Source: Apodemus sylvaticus
Lineage: Eukaryota > Chordata > Mammalia > Rodentia > Muridae
Direction of reading: 5' to 3'
NCBI RefSeq assembly: GCF_947179515.1
Contig: NC_067474.1
Span: forward strand, 90,573,324 to 90,637,323
DNA: 64,000 nucleotides
Shown here: one piece after another, positions 24,176 through 35,884 of the stretch
Position numbering within the stretch: the first letter of the stretch is position 1
Layout of the letters: every line of letters begins with the position of its first letter
The notes under the pieces: generated by a model
Databases searched by the model: none
What the model saw: only the letters and a program-made list of their open reading frames with translations
Told to the model about the DNA's origin: nothing
Made by a program: the position numbers and the translations under genes

Positions 24176-24489
24176 TACATTTCAATTTCATTCTCTACCA
24201 CATTTTTATAATTTATAAAATATTATATATTATTTCTAATAATATATATTTCACAAATTATCAAAGAATCATAAAATATAGTTCAACAAATGTACCTTCT
24301 ACTCTTCCCTAATCATTCATAGATATTACTTCATATCCCTACCTCAAATGACTTCAGTTTTTATGCCACCTAACTTGCAAATATGTGTGGCCAATTCTTA
24401 AAAGCAGATAAAATGAATCCAGGAACAGTTCATGTGTGAGATGATATGCCAAGGCAAGTGAGGAAAAAAAGTGGAACCTGAGAACATGA

Positions 24490-24658
24490 AAGCCAGGTGC
24501 AGTAGTCCATAACTTTATCTCTAGCACTCTACAAATGTGGATAAATCTACATTTGAGTTTGAGGCCAGCTTAGGCTACATTACAAAGTCCTTGCCATTCA
24601 GAATTACATGGTGAAACTCTTTCTCAAACAAACAAACAAACAAACAAACAAACAAAAA
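24490..24658 (+). mobile_element. Old B1-like SINE with (CAAA)n tail
   Basis: 'GCCAGGTGCAGTAGTCCATA', 'TTTGAGTTTGAGGCCAGCTT' and 'AGGCTACAT' are B1 (7SL-derived) hallmarks; the tail 24627-24656 is (CAAA)n. It is more diverged than the B1 copies at 54.7 and 59.8 kb. Confidence 0.72.
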
Positions 24659-25372
24659 ACCCAAAAATTATGGCACCAACTTTATACAGACTTGTATAGA
24701 CTGGGTATGAAACACAATCCTCTGTAATGTAGTACCTTAACTTATGTGAGTTAAATCCTCTTTCCCTGTCTCAAGTACATCATGAATGAAGAAGCAATCT
24801 GACCTTATAACCTGAGTACTGGAGGTCAAGGTGTAAAGAAAGCCTTAGTGTAAAATGACTCTAATCATGTAGAATACTCCTTATTGGCTTGAAAATGAAC
24901 ATGCAAAATATTGTGTTTTATAGAAAATAAAAATAAAGGAAAAACAATTTTCAACAGAAATTATTGGATAAAAGTTCAAAGAAAATGCAGATGCACTCTG
25001 AATGCTAATGTCTCAATAGATTACAATGAATCAAAATAGAAAGAGACAAAGAGTTCTCCTGAAGTACAATTTCTTGTTTCCTTCCTGCTTATGTTCTAGC
25101 CCTAGCATTCATCAAAGATGACCTGATACTTGAAATTTCAAGATAAAATTTCCTCCTTTACACCAAAATGAAAATAATTTTCTGTGCATCTCAATAGACA
25201 TAGATTCTAGAAAATCACACAGTTTATAATAACAAAATCTATAAAGGAAACATACAAGACAATCTTAAATATTACCAAAGTGTTTCAAGACATGTAATTA
25301 GAACTTTTCAGTATTACACACACAGACACACACACATACAAACACACACCAATATTATACAAACAAATAATA
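24659..25372. other. Spacer with imperfect (CA)n
   Basis: Only the CA-rich run at about 25316-25348 stands out. Confidence 0.5.
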
Positions 25373-25420
25373 ATTAGCCAACTATGATGGCATATGTCTT
25401 TATTCTTGGCACTCAGGCAA
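25373..25420 (+). mobile_element. B1 left-end fragment
   Basis: 'GCCAACTATGATGGCATATG' followed by 'GGCACTCAGGC' corresponds to the first about 45 bp of a B1, then the similarity stops. Confidence 0.5.
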
Positions 25421-25804
25421 AAACAAGTAAAGTATTTACAAGATACTTTAACCATACAAAGATTAGTGAATTACCTTTTTCAGCTCTCCTCAGAAAGTAT
25501 TAGAGGAAGTTTAGAGAAAAAACAGTGTGAGGAGTCAGGGTTTTCACTTCATATGTGATGTACATGTTTTCACCAGCTCTTCTGTGGTCAATGATACTAC
25601 AATTTAATTATTCTGTAAAATCAAGGATAGTGGCATCTTCTCATGATGTTTTTGTGCTCCTCAGCTTCTAAGATTCACATCACAGAGAAGGGAACTCTGG
25701 CTCCTGATATTTAGTTTTCCTTGAGTAATTGTATCCAAAAAATCTAGATTCTCTTATCTCTATTTGCAAATTTCTCTTTGAAGCAAGATGACACATCTTG
25801 TCAG

Positions 25805-25849
<45 letters not shown>

Positions 25850-26784
25850 TATAGTCACAGAGGCATCTGTGGGCTGCTTGGCTTCTAGATAGACAATGCT
25901 GAGCATATCAAAGAAGCACTTTCAAGGAAGTGTGGGTTAAGCCCAACAACCTTCTTACGAATGTTTCCGAATCTCAGGAATGTCTTGCCTATATTTTTGA
26001 TTATTCTATTTTCTTTCCTTTCATTTTATTTGCTTTGTCTTTGTTCGTTTTTCTTTACTCTGTTTATTTTTTGCTTTTTTACATTTTCTGTGATTCCTCC
26101 CATTATGACTATACATCTTCAAAATTAAAACTTAAAACCCTTTACTTAAAGTAGAAAAAAAATCACCACAAAAGCTTAGCTTATTTAAACTAACTCCAAA
26201 AGGCAACATAACAAGAAAGTCTACATTGAAAATGTTTTATTATAATCTCAATCCAATAAGACTAAAGTGAGCTGGGTTGGGAGCAAGGCAGGAAGGGATG
26301 GAGGGAAGGAGGATGAGAGGGATAGAAAGACCAAAAGAGAGAAAAATGAAGTGTGTTTATTACAGAAAGTGTATTTTAGTGTATTTATGCATGTCAAATT
26401 GAAATGGCAATATCATTCTGCAATTCACAAAATGCATTTAAGCACATCAATGTTATCCACACAGAAATCTGACATCCTCTGTGAGCCAGACATTTGATAA
26501 CATTAAGTTCAAACAGCTTTGTGTAACCTTTTAAAGCAGCATACACATAACTAGAATTGAAAATGAAAAACCAGCTCCACTCTGAAAGTCAAGTTGGGGC
26601 AGTTCTCTCATCAGCAAATAGACAAAGATTTACCCACTCAAACTTAGGAAATTGGAAACCAAGCTTTTTGTGCCTGTTTATGGACTCCTGAGTTTAAAAC
26701 ATTTCAATTTTTTGGCATGTCTTTAGGCTACCAAGTCAGCAGCGAGGGATGTTAAGAAACATCAGCTAGCTGGACCATCCAGTA
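25421..26784. other. Spacer
   Basis: Contains the TG tract at 25809-25848 and a purine-rich patch at 26275-26345 (GGAAGGGATGGAGGGAAGGA). No gene. Confidence 0.45.
25809..25848. repeat. (TG)n microsatellite
   Basis: About twenty uninterrupted TG units. Confidence 0.95.
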
Positions 26785-26965
26785 TTTCCAGGGACTAGAC
26801 CACCAACCAAGAAGTGTACAGGAAGAGGTCCATGTCTCCAGATACTTAGGTAGCAGAGGATGGCTTTGTCTCACATCAATGGGATGGGAGACCCTTGGTC
26901 CTGTGGAGGTTTGATGTCCTAGGTAAGGTGGATAATGGAGGGGTAGGGCAGGAGAGGGTCTGTTT
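26785..26965 (+). mobile_element. L1 3'UTR fragment
   Basis: 'CCAGGGACTAGACCACCAACC', 'GTAGCAGAGGATGGC' and 'CCCTTGGTCCTGTGGAGG' are in L1 3'UTR order. The same segment is at 41455-41600. Confidence 0.68.
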
Positions 26966-27189
26966 CTTTGAACCCTGTAAACTCAAATAGTTAGGCATGT
27001 TAAACAAATAGCATTCATGACAAGTACTTGTAACTAGACCATATCACACAAGGATTGGGAAACTATGTGCAATAGAAGAAAACCCATTTATAATTTTGCT
27101 AAATATACATAGTATTAAAATTCATTTTACATAATATAATACCCATAGATTAGTGAAGCCTTTAGCCTTCATTAGAAAACCTCATGATT

Positions 27190-27775
27190 CCATTGAACAA
27201 TGGTTAATCCTGTCACAGTTGATCAAGGTCCATAAATAGCTTTGAAGTTCTTCCCAAAGTAAATGGGATGTTGATATCATAATGCTTTCCCAGAGACTTA
27301 TGTAATTTTGAAGAAGAGAGGTTGAAAAAATCATAAGAACCAGAGGTAAGGAAGACTGCTGGAAAAACAATATATTCTGACCATGACAAGACTGTCATAC
27401 TAATGAATTTACAGCATTTTGGGTTAATTATGTAAGACATGCACAAGATCAAACAAATCGAAATTTCAACTTGTATGTGAAATAAGCTTTTGAAATTGTA
27501 CTTGTTAACTTTAGCTGTAAGAACTTGATATCTACTAACAGAGGGACAGTCAATTTTCCTCAAGGAAGTATCTCTGGTAGGTTATTCATGCTCTTGTAGA
27601 TGCCTCTAACAGGCAAATATTGATAGGACCAATTGGACTCAGGGATTTGAGCAAAAGGAATCAATTAGATGGAAGTGAAATGTGTTAAAGACTTCTGGGA
27701 GGAATTGAAGAATGTGTAGTGGTAGATATGATTAAAAATATAATATATATATATATATATGAAATTTCTAAAAAA
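27190..27775 (+). repeat. Rodent repeat of L1-3'UTR-like type, sense copy
   Basis: Follows the order of a common rodent repeat I recognise but cannot name: 'CATAAGAACCAGAGGT', 'TGACCATGACAAGACTGTCA', 'GCACAAGATCAA', 'GAGGGACAGTCAATTTTCCT', 'AATTGGACTCAGGGATTTG', 'GACTTCTGGGAGGAATTG'. It ends beside a short (AT)n run at 27740-27761. An antisense relative lies at 30560-30930. The 116-residue minus-strand frame at 27213-27563 is incidental. Confidence 0.55.
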
Positions 27776-28659
27776 TTGATAAAAAATTTAAAATATTGTA
27801 GAAGAAAATCTAGTTCCTGCTGAAAGGAGTTATTTCTGACTTCTAGACTTGGAATGAAGACAGATCTCATTCTAATGATAGTGGATTCCAGTGAGGATAT
27901 AATTTTTACCAATGGGTTTTGACATTTTTGGTTTGTTTTTATTTAAAGCAAAAAGGAGACATGAAGGAATAAATTTCATCTCCCCTGTTCAGTGAGACAT
28001 TCGCTATACTTGACTCTGAATTCATAAAGTCCAAACATGGACAGAAGACTCAAAAGATAACATAATAGTATGAATTCTACTTATTTGGTTTAGTTTGTTC
28101 AAGTATGGCCATTCCACATCCTATCATGTATGTCCTACCCAAGGAGTAAGAGCAGAGAGCACCTATCAACCATTTCCCTCTGTGCAGGTGAAACTGCTGG
28201 AGCGATGGAACTAAGGCTTATAAGACATGCCATGGTGAGTTAATGTGATGCTGTTTTGGATGGTAAATACTTTTTCAAAAATTATTAAATGAAAAAATAT
28301 ATTGTGGGAAGCAAGAGGAGAACTTTGGAGGTATTTTCCTCCTTCCTCCTTTGTGCCAGTTCTCGGGATACAACTTTTGTTTTCAAGTATCGTTCCTTTG
28401 CAGAGAAGCACACCTACTTGTTGAATCATCTCAACATCCCTGTACACTATAACTCTTAATTTTAAAATGTGCTTTAAACTCCTTCCTCATGTGATTTAAA
28501 AGGGCTTACAGCTGTCATGATAATTGATTCAATTCCTCAAGGGATTATAAATGTAAGGTTAGGAAACTGGGCTATCTCTAGACAACAACTCAGAATGTTT
28601 GTTTTTTGAACAGTTGTCTTTGATCTAGATGCTGATTAAAAATCTATCATCTTGGAACT
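27776..28659. other. Spacer
   Basis: No repeat recognised. The 78-residue frame at 28211-28447 has no domain. Confidence 0.45.
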
Positions 28660-28925
28660 AAAGAGAGATCAGCATACTAGATCACTGTCTACTCATTCAG
28701 TGGACCCAGGTTCGATTCTCAGAACCTATCTATAAACACAAACCTGTAACTCTGCAACAGGGAAGGGGAATAGGAGGGAGGGTGCAGAGGGGAAACTGAG
28801 AAGGGAGACAACATTTGAAATGTAAATAAACATCTATAACTCTGGTCTAAAGGAATATAGTGCCCTTTTTCACATAGACATACATGCAGACAAAATAGCT
28901 GTGCACACAAAATAAATATACTCTT
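28660..28925 (+). mobile_element. tRNA-derived SINE split by an L1 tail
   Basis: Left half 28660-28753 has a degraded A box and 'GGTTCGATTCTCAGAACC' as B box; right half 28834-28925 has 'CACATAGACATACATGCAGAC' and 'CACACAAAATAAATA'. The halves join in register across the L1 insertion at 28754-28833. Confidence 0.72.
28754..28833 (+). mobile_element. 80-bp L1 3' end nested in a SINE
   Basis: 'GGAAACTGAGAAGGGAGACAACATTTG' region and 'AAATGTAAATAAACAT' are an L1 3' end. Flanks CTGTAACTCT (28744-28753) and CTATAACTCT (28834-28843) are its target duplications with one mismatch. Confidence 0.8.
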
Positions 28926-29214
28926 TTAAAAAGGGCCCAATTTTTGTGTTCAATTCTGTTTAAGCAACCACCCCCCCCCCATACACACACATTTTAGTAC
29001 TTGGTTTCTTTATATAGAAACTCAGACATGCAAAACTGTAAAAGTGGTAAGTTAAAATACACCTAATATTTAATAAGAGTTGTAATTTTAAACTATTGTT
29101 AGCAGTATGAATTTATCTGTTTTGCTAAAATCACACTTAATGGACAAAAACTGATCAAAGAGATTATTGCCATCATCTTAATGCAATGTATGCTATATCA
29201 GTGTCAAACTTTCT

Positions 29215-30105
29215 CTTTTTTTCATTTTTTTATTCGATATACTTTTTATTTACATTTCAAATGATTTCCCCTTTTCTGGTACCCCACTCCCGAAAGTCCC
29301 ATAAGCCCCCTTCCCTCCCCCTGTTCTCCCACACACCCCTTCCCACTTCCCTGTTCTGTTATTCCCCTATACTGTTGCCTTGAGTCTTTCCAGAACCAGG
29401 GGCCACTCCTCCATTCTTTTTGGACTTCATTTAATATGTGGATTATGTCTTGGGTATTCCAAGTTCCTAGGTTAATATCTACTTATCAGTGACTGCATAC
29501 CATGATTGATCTTTTGAGACTGGGTTACCTCACTTAGTATGATGTTCTCCAGCTCCATCCATTTGTCTAAGAATTTCATGAATTCATTTTTTCTAATGGC
29601 TGAATAGTACTCCATTGTGTAAATATACCACATTTTTTGCATCCATTATTCTGTTGAGGGATACCTGGGTTCTTTCCAGCTTCTGGCTATTATAAATAGG
29701 GCTGCTATGAACATAGTGGAGCATGTATCCTTATTACATGCTGGAGAATCCTCTGGGTATATGCCCAGGAGTGGTATAGCAGGATCTTCCAGAACTGATG
29801 TGCCCAGTTTTATTAGGAACCGCCAGACTGATTTCCAGAGTGGTTGTACCAATTTGCAACCCCACCAGCAGTGGAGGAGTGTTCCTCTTTCTCCACATCC
29901 TTGCCAACACCTGCTGTCTCCTTAAGTTTTAATCTTAGCCATTCTGACTGGTGTAAGGTGAAATCTCAGGGTTGTGAAAATTCTTTGTTTAACTCTGTAC
30001 CCCACTTTTTATTGGGCTATTTAGTTTTCAGTGGTCTAACTTCTTGAGTTCTTTGTATATATCGGGTATTAGCCCTCTATCTGATGTAGGGTTGGTGAAG
30101 ATCCC
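29215..30105 (-). mobile_element. 5'-truncated L1, antisense
   Basis: Left end is the T-rich complement of the A tail, then 3'UTR complement ('CATTTCAAATGATTTCCCC') and ORF2. Near 29958, between 'TCTCAGGGTTGT' and 'GAAAATTCTTTG', about 79 bp of ORF2 are missing relative to sister copies. I found no convincing target duplication. Confidence 0.9.
29472..30105 (-). pseudogene. L1 ORF2 C-terminal fragment
   Basis: Minus-strand reading gives 'VQPLWKSVWRFL', 'PAIPLLGIYPED' and 'STMFIAALFIIARSWKE'; a TAA near 29646-29648 truncates it before the usual EYYSA region, and the 79-bp deletion at about 29958 removes part of the segment upstream of the cysteine-rich region. Confidence 0.88.
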
Positions 30106-30217
30106 TTTCACTAACTCTTAAATCAAACTGTCTGTTTATTTAGAATCCTTGCTTCTACCCATTGAAAGTCAATCTGGCTTAGAATTATTGGATATTTTGA
30201 GCCTAAGCACAACAATA

Positions 30218-30490
30218 TAAACTAACCAGATGCCCCCATAGTTCCCAGGAACCCTTGGCTCCAGCTGCAGCTAAAGTTTGCTTTATTTGGCCTCACTGGA
30301 AGGGGCGTCCTTGGTTCTGTGGAGGCTCAATGCCTCAGCATAGGGCAATGCTAGGGAGGTGAGGCAAGAGTAAGGGGAGTGACCTCATAGAGGCAGGGGA
30401 GGGGAATGGGATAGGGGGTGGCAGATAGGAAACAGGGAAGGGAGCAACATTTGAAATGTAAATAAATTAAATAACCAATAAAAAGAAATA
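30218..30490 (+). mobile_element. L1 3'UTR fragment, sense
   Basis: 'ACTAACCAGATGCCCCCATAG', 'GCTCAATGCCTCAGCATAGG', a G-rich block and 'CAACATTTGAAATGTAAATAA'. Opposite in orientation to the L1s on both sides. Confidence 0.78.
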
Positions 30491-30559
30491 CGATTTTTTA
30501 AAAAGGATCTGTTCCAAAATTATATTTAAATTTTTTTTTATACATTTTTGGAAATTTTC

Positions 30560-30930
30560 ATGCTATCAGTTTTGGTCATTTCTACTTTACCTCCCCAAAC
30601 TCATTCTGAATCCACACTTTCATTTCTCCATCCCTACCTGCAAATATTTTTGTGTGTGTTTGTTTTGCTATTAAGGTTCTTATGTACTGCCCTCATACTA
30701 TGGATATGGGTTCTTTCCCCTGGACTTTATTCTCCTTATTAAGGGTCAAGCATTTAGAGTAAACTGACTGTCAATTTCCAATAGCTCCTAATCTGTTGTG
30801 CCTTCCTCCCATCTCCATGCTGCAACATGGTCTTGTTGAATTTGAGCAACACTTGCACATGATGCTGCAACCACTGTGAGTTCATATGCACAACTGCTCT
30901 GGCAAAACCTAAGCACTAAAATGCTAAAGC
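30560..30930 (-). repeat. Rodent repeat of L1-3'UTR-like type, antisense copy
   Basis: Complement of the family at 27190-27775: 'GACTGTCAATTTCCAATAGC', 'CCCATCTCCATGCTGCAACA', 'GTGAGTTCATATGCACAAC'. The family name is uncertain. Confidence 0.5.
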
Positions 30931-30944
30931 ACTTTCACAGTCTA

Positions 30945-30989
30945 TTTGTTTGTTTGTTTGTTTATTTATTTATTTATTTATTTATTTAT
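30945..30989. repeat. (TTTG)n(TTTA)n at an L1 tail
   Basis: Four TTTG units then seven TTTA units, directly abutting the antisense L1 3' end. Confidence 0.93.
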
Positions 30990-31790
30990 ACTAAATGTTT
31001 TCTTTATTTACATTTCAAATGCTATGCCCTTTCCTGGTTTCCCCTCTGAAAACACCCTATCCCATCCCAGCCTTCCCGTGCTCAACAATCTACACACTCC
31101 TGCTTTCGTTTTCTGGTACTTCCCTATACTAGCGCAACAAGCCTTCTCAGGACAAAGGGCCTCTCCTCCCTTTGATGTCCAACAAGGCCATCCTCTGCTA
31201 CATATGCAGCTGCAGTTATGGGTCCCTCGATGTATACTCTTTGGTTCGTGGTTTAGTCCCGGAGATCTCTGGGGGTACTGGTGGCTCTTCCTAAGGGGCT
31301 GAAACTCCTTCAGCATCTTGGGTGTTTTCTCTTGCTCCTCCATTGGGGACCTTGTGCTCAGTCCAATGGTTGGCTGAGAACACCCACCTCTGTATTTGCC
31401 ACGTAATGGCAGAGCATCTCAGGAGACAGCTATATCAGGCTTCTGTCAGCAAGCACCTGTTGGCATCCACATTACTGTCTGGGTTTGGTGAGATATATGG
31501 GATGAATCCCCATGTGGGGCAGTCTCTAAATGGCCTTTCCTTCAGTCTATCCCATACTTTGTCTCTTTAATTCCTCCCATGTGTATTTTTTCCCCTTCCT
31601 AGAAGGACCAAAGTAATACTTTGGTCTTCCTTCTTCTTGAGCTTTGTTTGGTCTGTGAATTGTATCTTGGATATTCCAAGCTTCTGGGTTACTATCTATA
31701 TAACAGTGAGTGTATACTGTGTATGTTCTTTTATGATTGGGTTACCTGACTCAGGGTGATATTTTCTAGTTCCATCCATTTGCCTAAGAA
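30990..31790 (-). mobile_element. L1 3' end with long 3'UTR, antisense
   Basis: 'CTTTATTTACATTTCAAATGC' at the left, then the long Lx/L1Md-style 3'UTR complement ('CATCCTCTGCTACATATGCAG', 'GATGTATACTCTTTGG', 'CTTCAGCATCTTGG', 'AATGGTTGGCTGAG', 'GTCTGGGTTTGGTG'), and the end of ORF2 at about 31670-31790. The 111- and 118-residue frames here are UTR artefacts. Confidence 0.85.
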
Positions 31791-33344
31791 GATACCTCAG
31801 GAGACTTCAACTAGCAAGTCAGTGATATATATATTAGAAAATCTTTGTTTCCTAGAATTTTCCATTGTATTTTGAACTATGCTTAATTATATTTAACTCG
31901 AATGGGGAGAAGTTTAGCATAATTACAAATTATTAGCACAGGATTGCATGAATTATAGACCATATCTTCATTTTTTCATTGAAAATTATGTATTTTTAAG
32001 AACTTGACATTTTCATTTTACTTAAGAGTTAAATATCTAATAAAAATAAAAGAAATTATATGTACTTTAAAAATGATTTTAATATAAATTCACACAAGCA
32101 AAATTATGTGTAATTGGAAGATCATGATTGGTGTGTATGTGTACGCACAAACACATGCACATGCATATATGCTTAACAATCAAAAAATAAGGCATAAATT
32201 TGAAAGAGACTTAATTGGGTAATAGGGGAGAGACTATGAGTGATAAATGGAAGTGTTGTAGGGAAGCAGGAAAGGGAAGAGAGTAAAAACACATAACTGT
32301 TTTATTACTAAATTATTAAATCACAGAAAATATGGTCTTAGAAATTACATATCAACATATGACCAGATATGAAGTCTTTCAAAGAGCTAGAATTATGAAG
32401 GCCAATCAGGATAACACAATAATATAGAAATATTTCAGTCCCAATATCTATGAATGCTTTGTTTTATACAGTGGGCTTCAAATAGTGATCACACTGAGTA
32501 GGTGCTTTAAAATTGTTCAATCAATTGCTGAACTGTGTGAGATGAACACTGGATTATTTTTAAGGTCTAGAATTTATAGGTTTTATAATATAAAGGTAAA
32601 ATATGTTTACTCTCTAAAATAATTATTCACATATAACAGTCTTTTATTCTTTCATACTCTCAAATCTTGCATGATAAATTGAAATGTGCAGTATTCACTT
32701 ATCTTCTACTTAATATTAATAGTTCTTAATAACCATGTTCTGTTTCAGTCACATACACTAATGCAATAATTATGGCTTACGACTTCCAGTAAGCAAAGGT
32801 CTTTTTGACATGCTGCATTTGGCATTAATCCGTATTTTTTTTTTTTAGCTTAGCATAAATTTGTATACCAGATGCCTTCCTGTAATTAACACACTGGGAA
32901 TTGAGAGCTGTAGCTTTTGCTGGTAACAATTTTCCCATCCAGTTGACATCTGTGATTTACACCTCTAACTCACTTACAATATATTTACATAATCAGTTCA
33001 AGTTAAGTAGAAATTATAAATTCTTACATTTTTATAAGCAATATCCCCTAAAGTGATTTAAAAATACATTGAGGTGAAATTGGTTCTTTTCCCCTTCCTT
33101 TTCTTTAAATAAATCACTTATCATAAAAGCATAATCAAGTTATCTGATTGTACCCATTTATTTAAAAAAATAATAGGAAATTTCACTTTCCTGGAAGGTA
33201 TATATAATCAAGACAGTTACATTTATTGTAATTGCTGACAGGAGAGTCATTATTTTGTCACTATTTAAAAACTATTGGTATCTTGAAAAGGTTTATGTGG
33301 TGGGGTGGTGTTTGATTGTTTGCTCTTTTTGTTTGGTTGGTTGG
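31791..33344. other. AT-rich single-copy-looking stretch
   Basis: No element recognised. At the right edge (33290-33345) GGTT/TTTG-rich sequence forms the tail side of the next SINE. Confidence 0.5.
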
Positions 33345-33552
33345 TTTTTGTTTGTTATTCATGTATGGGTATTTTGTCTGCATACGTATCATATACTTTC
33401 AGTGACATCCGAGTTCAGAAACAGGCATTAGATTCCATGGAACTGTAGTTATACATGTTTTTTCAATTTCCATGTAGATGTTAGGAATTAAACTCAAGTT
33501 ATCTAGAAGACCCTTAACACTTTTAACCATTTAAGCATTTCTGCATCCGTGG
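33345..33552 (-). mobile_element. tRNA-derived SINE, B3 type, antisense
   Basis: 'CATGTATGGGTATTTTGTCTGC', 'CATTAGATTCCATGGAACTG', 'GATGTTAGGAATTAAACTCA' and 'CTTAACACTTTTAACCATTTAAGC' follow the complement of a B3 from tail to promoter. Confidence 0.7.
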
Positions 33553-34122
33553 TTATGTGGTTTTCATTGATTGGTTGGTTAGTGAGTTAGTTGCTTTCCT
33601 ATTTAGCAATTAAGGAAACTGAAGTTTCTAATGTCAGAAGATTTGCCTAGCTTCTCAGGCATCCTGTTGTATGTAAAGGCAGACTTGAGGACTTTCTCTA
33701 ATTCTACAGCTACTTTAGCGATAGCAAGGTATTTTGAAAATTGAATAACTATAGAGTTTGGGACTACTTTTTAGTTATAGTTTGAAAATTAGATATTATT
33801 TAGTCAATGAAAAACTACAAAACATTGAAAGATTTTTAAAAAGTATGTTATGTGGTTTCAGATACTCTATACCAGCACAGTAAGACTGTCTTTGAAATAA
33901 AAACAAGAATATTTCGAAAATTCAAGAACATACTTAGAACAATCTTATTATATGAATATGTTTACCATATTAATTTATATAAAACCGCAACATCAGTCTT
34001 CTAAAAAGATTTCTAAAAAGTAAGTAATGCTATATATCACAAAAATTAATAAAGTGCAATCAAAAGTATATATGAAGCTTATATATATGAAACTTGCCTT
34101 GCTTCTTTGGGCAAGTTATTAT
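33553..34122. other. AT-rich spacer
   Basis: No recognised element. Confidence 0.5.
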
Positions 34123-34204
34123 TTGTTTGTTTGTTTGTTTATTTATTTATTTATTTATTTATGTATTTTCATTACCTCCTTTTTGCACACACACAAACAC
34201 ACAA

Positions 34205-34235
<31 letters not shown>

Positions 34236-34236
34236 A
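34123..34236. repeat. (TTTG)n(TTTA)n and (CA)n(TA)n tracts
   Basis: TTTG/TTTA run 34123-34165, about 20 bp of unique sequence, then CA-rich and TATA-rich run 34185-34236. Lies just beyond the 3' end of the antisense L1. Confidence 0.9.
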
Positions 34237-34237
34237 T

Positions 34238-35420
34238 TATTATTAGATATTTGCTTTATTTACATTTCAAATGGTATCCACTTTCCGTGTTACTCCTCCA
34301 ATGCCCCCATCCCCTGCTTCCCCCCCAATTTCCTGACTTGCATTCCCCTATTCTGGGGAATCGAGCCTTCATAGGACCAATGACCACTCCTCTCATTGAT
34401 GTCTGAAATGCCCATCTTCTGCTACATATGTAGTTGGAGCCATGGGTCCCTCCATGTGTATTCTGGCTGGTGGTTTAGTCCCTGGGTGCTCTGGGGTGTA
34501 GTGGTTGGTTCATATTGCTGTTCTTCCTATGGGTCTGCAAACCCCTTCAGCTCCTTTGGTCCTTTCTCTAGCTTTTCCACTGGGGACCTTATACTCAACT
34601 CATTCTATTGGTTGGCTATGAGCCATGGGTGTTTTGATCTGCTTTGCAATAAGTATCAAAGTATCTGTACTTTGGTATTCCTTCATCTTGAGCTTCATGT
34701 GGTCTGTGAGTTTTATCTTGTGTATTCTGAGATTTTGGGCTATTATCTACTTATCAGCAAGTACATACCATGTGTTTTCTTTTGTGATTGGGTTACCTCA
34801 CTCAGAATGATATTTTGTAGCTCCATCGATTAGCCTAAGAATTTCATGAATTCATTGATTTTTAATAGCTAAGTAGTACTCCATTGTGTAAATGTACCAC
34901 ATTTTCTGTATCCATTCCTCTGTTGAGAGACATCTGTGTTCTTTCTAGCTTCTGGCTATTTTAAATAAGGCTGCTATGAACATAGTGGACAAGCATGTGT
35001 CCTTGTTACATGTTGGTGCATCTTCTGGGTATATGCCCAGGAGTGGTATAGCTGGGTCCTCAGGTAGTGCTATGTTCAATTTTCTGAGGAACCACGAAAC
35101 TGATTTCCAGGGTCATTTTACCATCTTGCAATCCTACCAGCAACAGAAGAATGTTTCTCTTTCTCCACATGCTCTCCAGGATTTGCTGTCCCCTGAGATT
35201 TTGATCTTGGACATTCTGACTGGTGTGAGGTGGAATACCAGCGTTATTTTGATTTGCATTTCCTGATGATTAAGGACATTGAACATTTCTTTAGGTGTTT
35301 CTCAGCCATCTGGTAACTTCAGTTGAGAATTCTTTGTTTAGCTCTGTGCTTCTATTTTAATAGGGTTATTTGGCTCTCTAGAGTCTAATTTCTTGAGTTA
35401 GGATACGTTGGATATTAGCC
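34238..35420 (-). mobile_element. Old 5'-truncated L1 with long 3'UTR, antisense
   Basis: 3'UTR complement (34250-34740: 'CATCTTCTGCTACATATG', 'GGTCCCTCCATGTGTATTC', 'TATTGGTTGGCTATGAGCC') followed by ORF2 complement to about 35420. Many substitutions show it is older than the 29.2-kb copy. Confidence 0.88.
34750..35420 (-). pseudogene. L1 ORF2 C-terminal fragment, decayed
   Basis: Antisense ORF2 order is clear ('TTTCATGAATTCATTGATTT', 'GGGTATATGCCCAGGAGTGG', 'CATTCTGACTGGTGTGAGG'), with several frameshifts and stops; no frame spans it. Confidence 0.85.
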
Positions 35421-35884
35421 TTTTTTTCTTACTAAAGTAACTATTTTTAAATCCTTCTATTTATTTTACTTAATATATTTTTCATGACTAGAACAGATCA
35501 TGAGAAGAAATAATAACTAAGAAAACTAAGTAGGAAAGAATATTTTTAAACAACTATAATCTAATTATTTAAAGTATGATACACAGAGGAGAGAGGGGGA
35601 AAGGGAGTGGGAAAAAGATAGCTGTTGGAGGCTAGATACTGAGTGAGACACTGCAGATGTTTGGGAGTTAACAACCATGTTAAGGAGGTTAGGCAGTAAA
35701 GTTACATAGACTCAAAAGATATGAAAAATATGAAAAGATATGAGGGATACTCTGTCTGATTTTACAACTGTTTTGATGTTAGGGGTTAGAGGTAGAAATC
35801 CCAAAAATTATTCATGGTAAAAAATAATTTCTCACTTAACATGAATCCACAGATTGTTTTGTTTGTTCTCCCATGAACAAAATC
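35421..35884. other. Spacer
   Basis: Purine-rich patch GAGGAGAGAGGGGGAAAGG near 35586-35604; otherwise nothing recognised. Confidence 0.45.

Noticed and set aside
27213..27563. 116-codon minus-strand frame
   Set aside because: Falls on the antisense of a rodent interspersed repeat and has no domain.
28660..28753. tRNA gene (B-box GGTTCGATTC)
   Set aside because: No cloverleaf can be formed; it is the promoter region of a tRNA-derived SINE.
34396..34833. 145-codon plus-strand frame
   Set aside because: It is the antisense of L1 3'UTR and ORF2 end.
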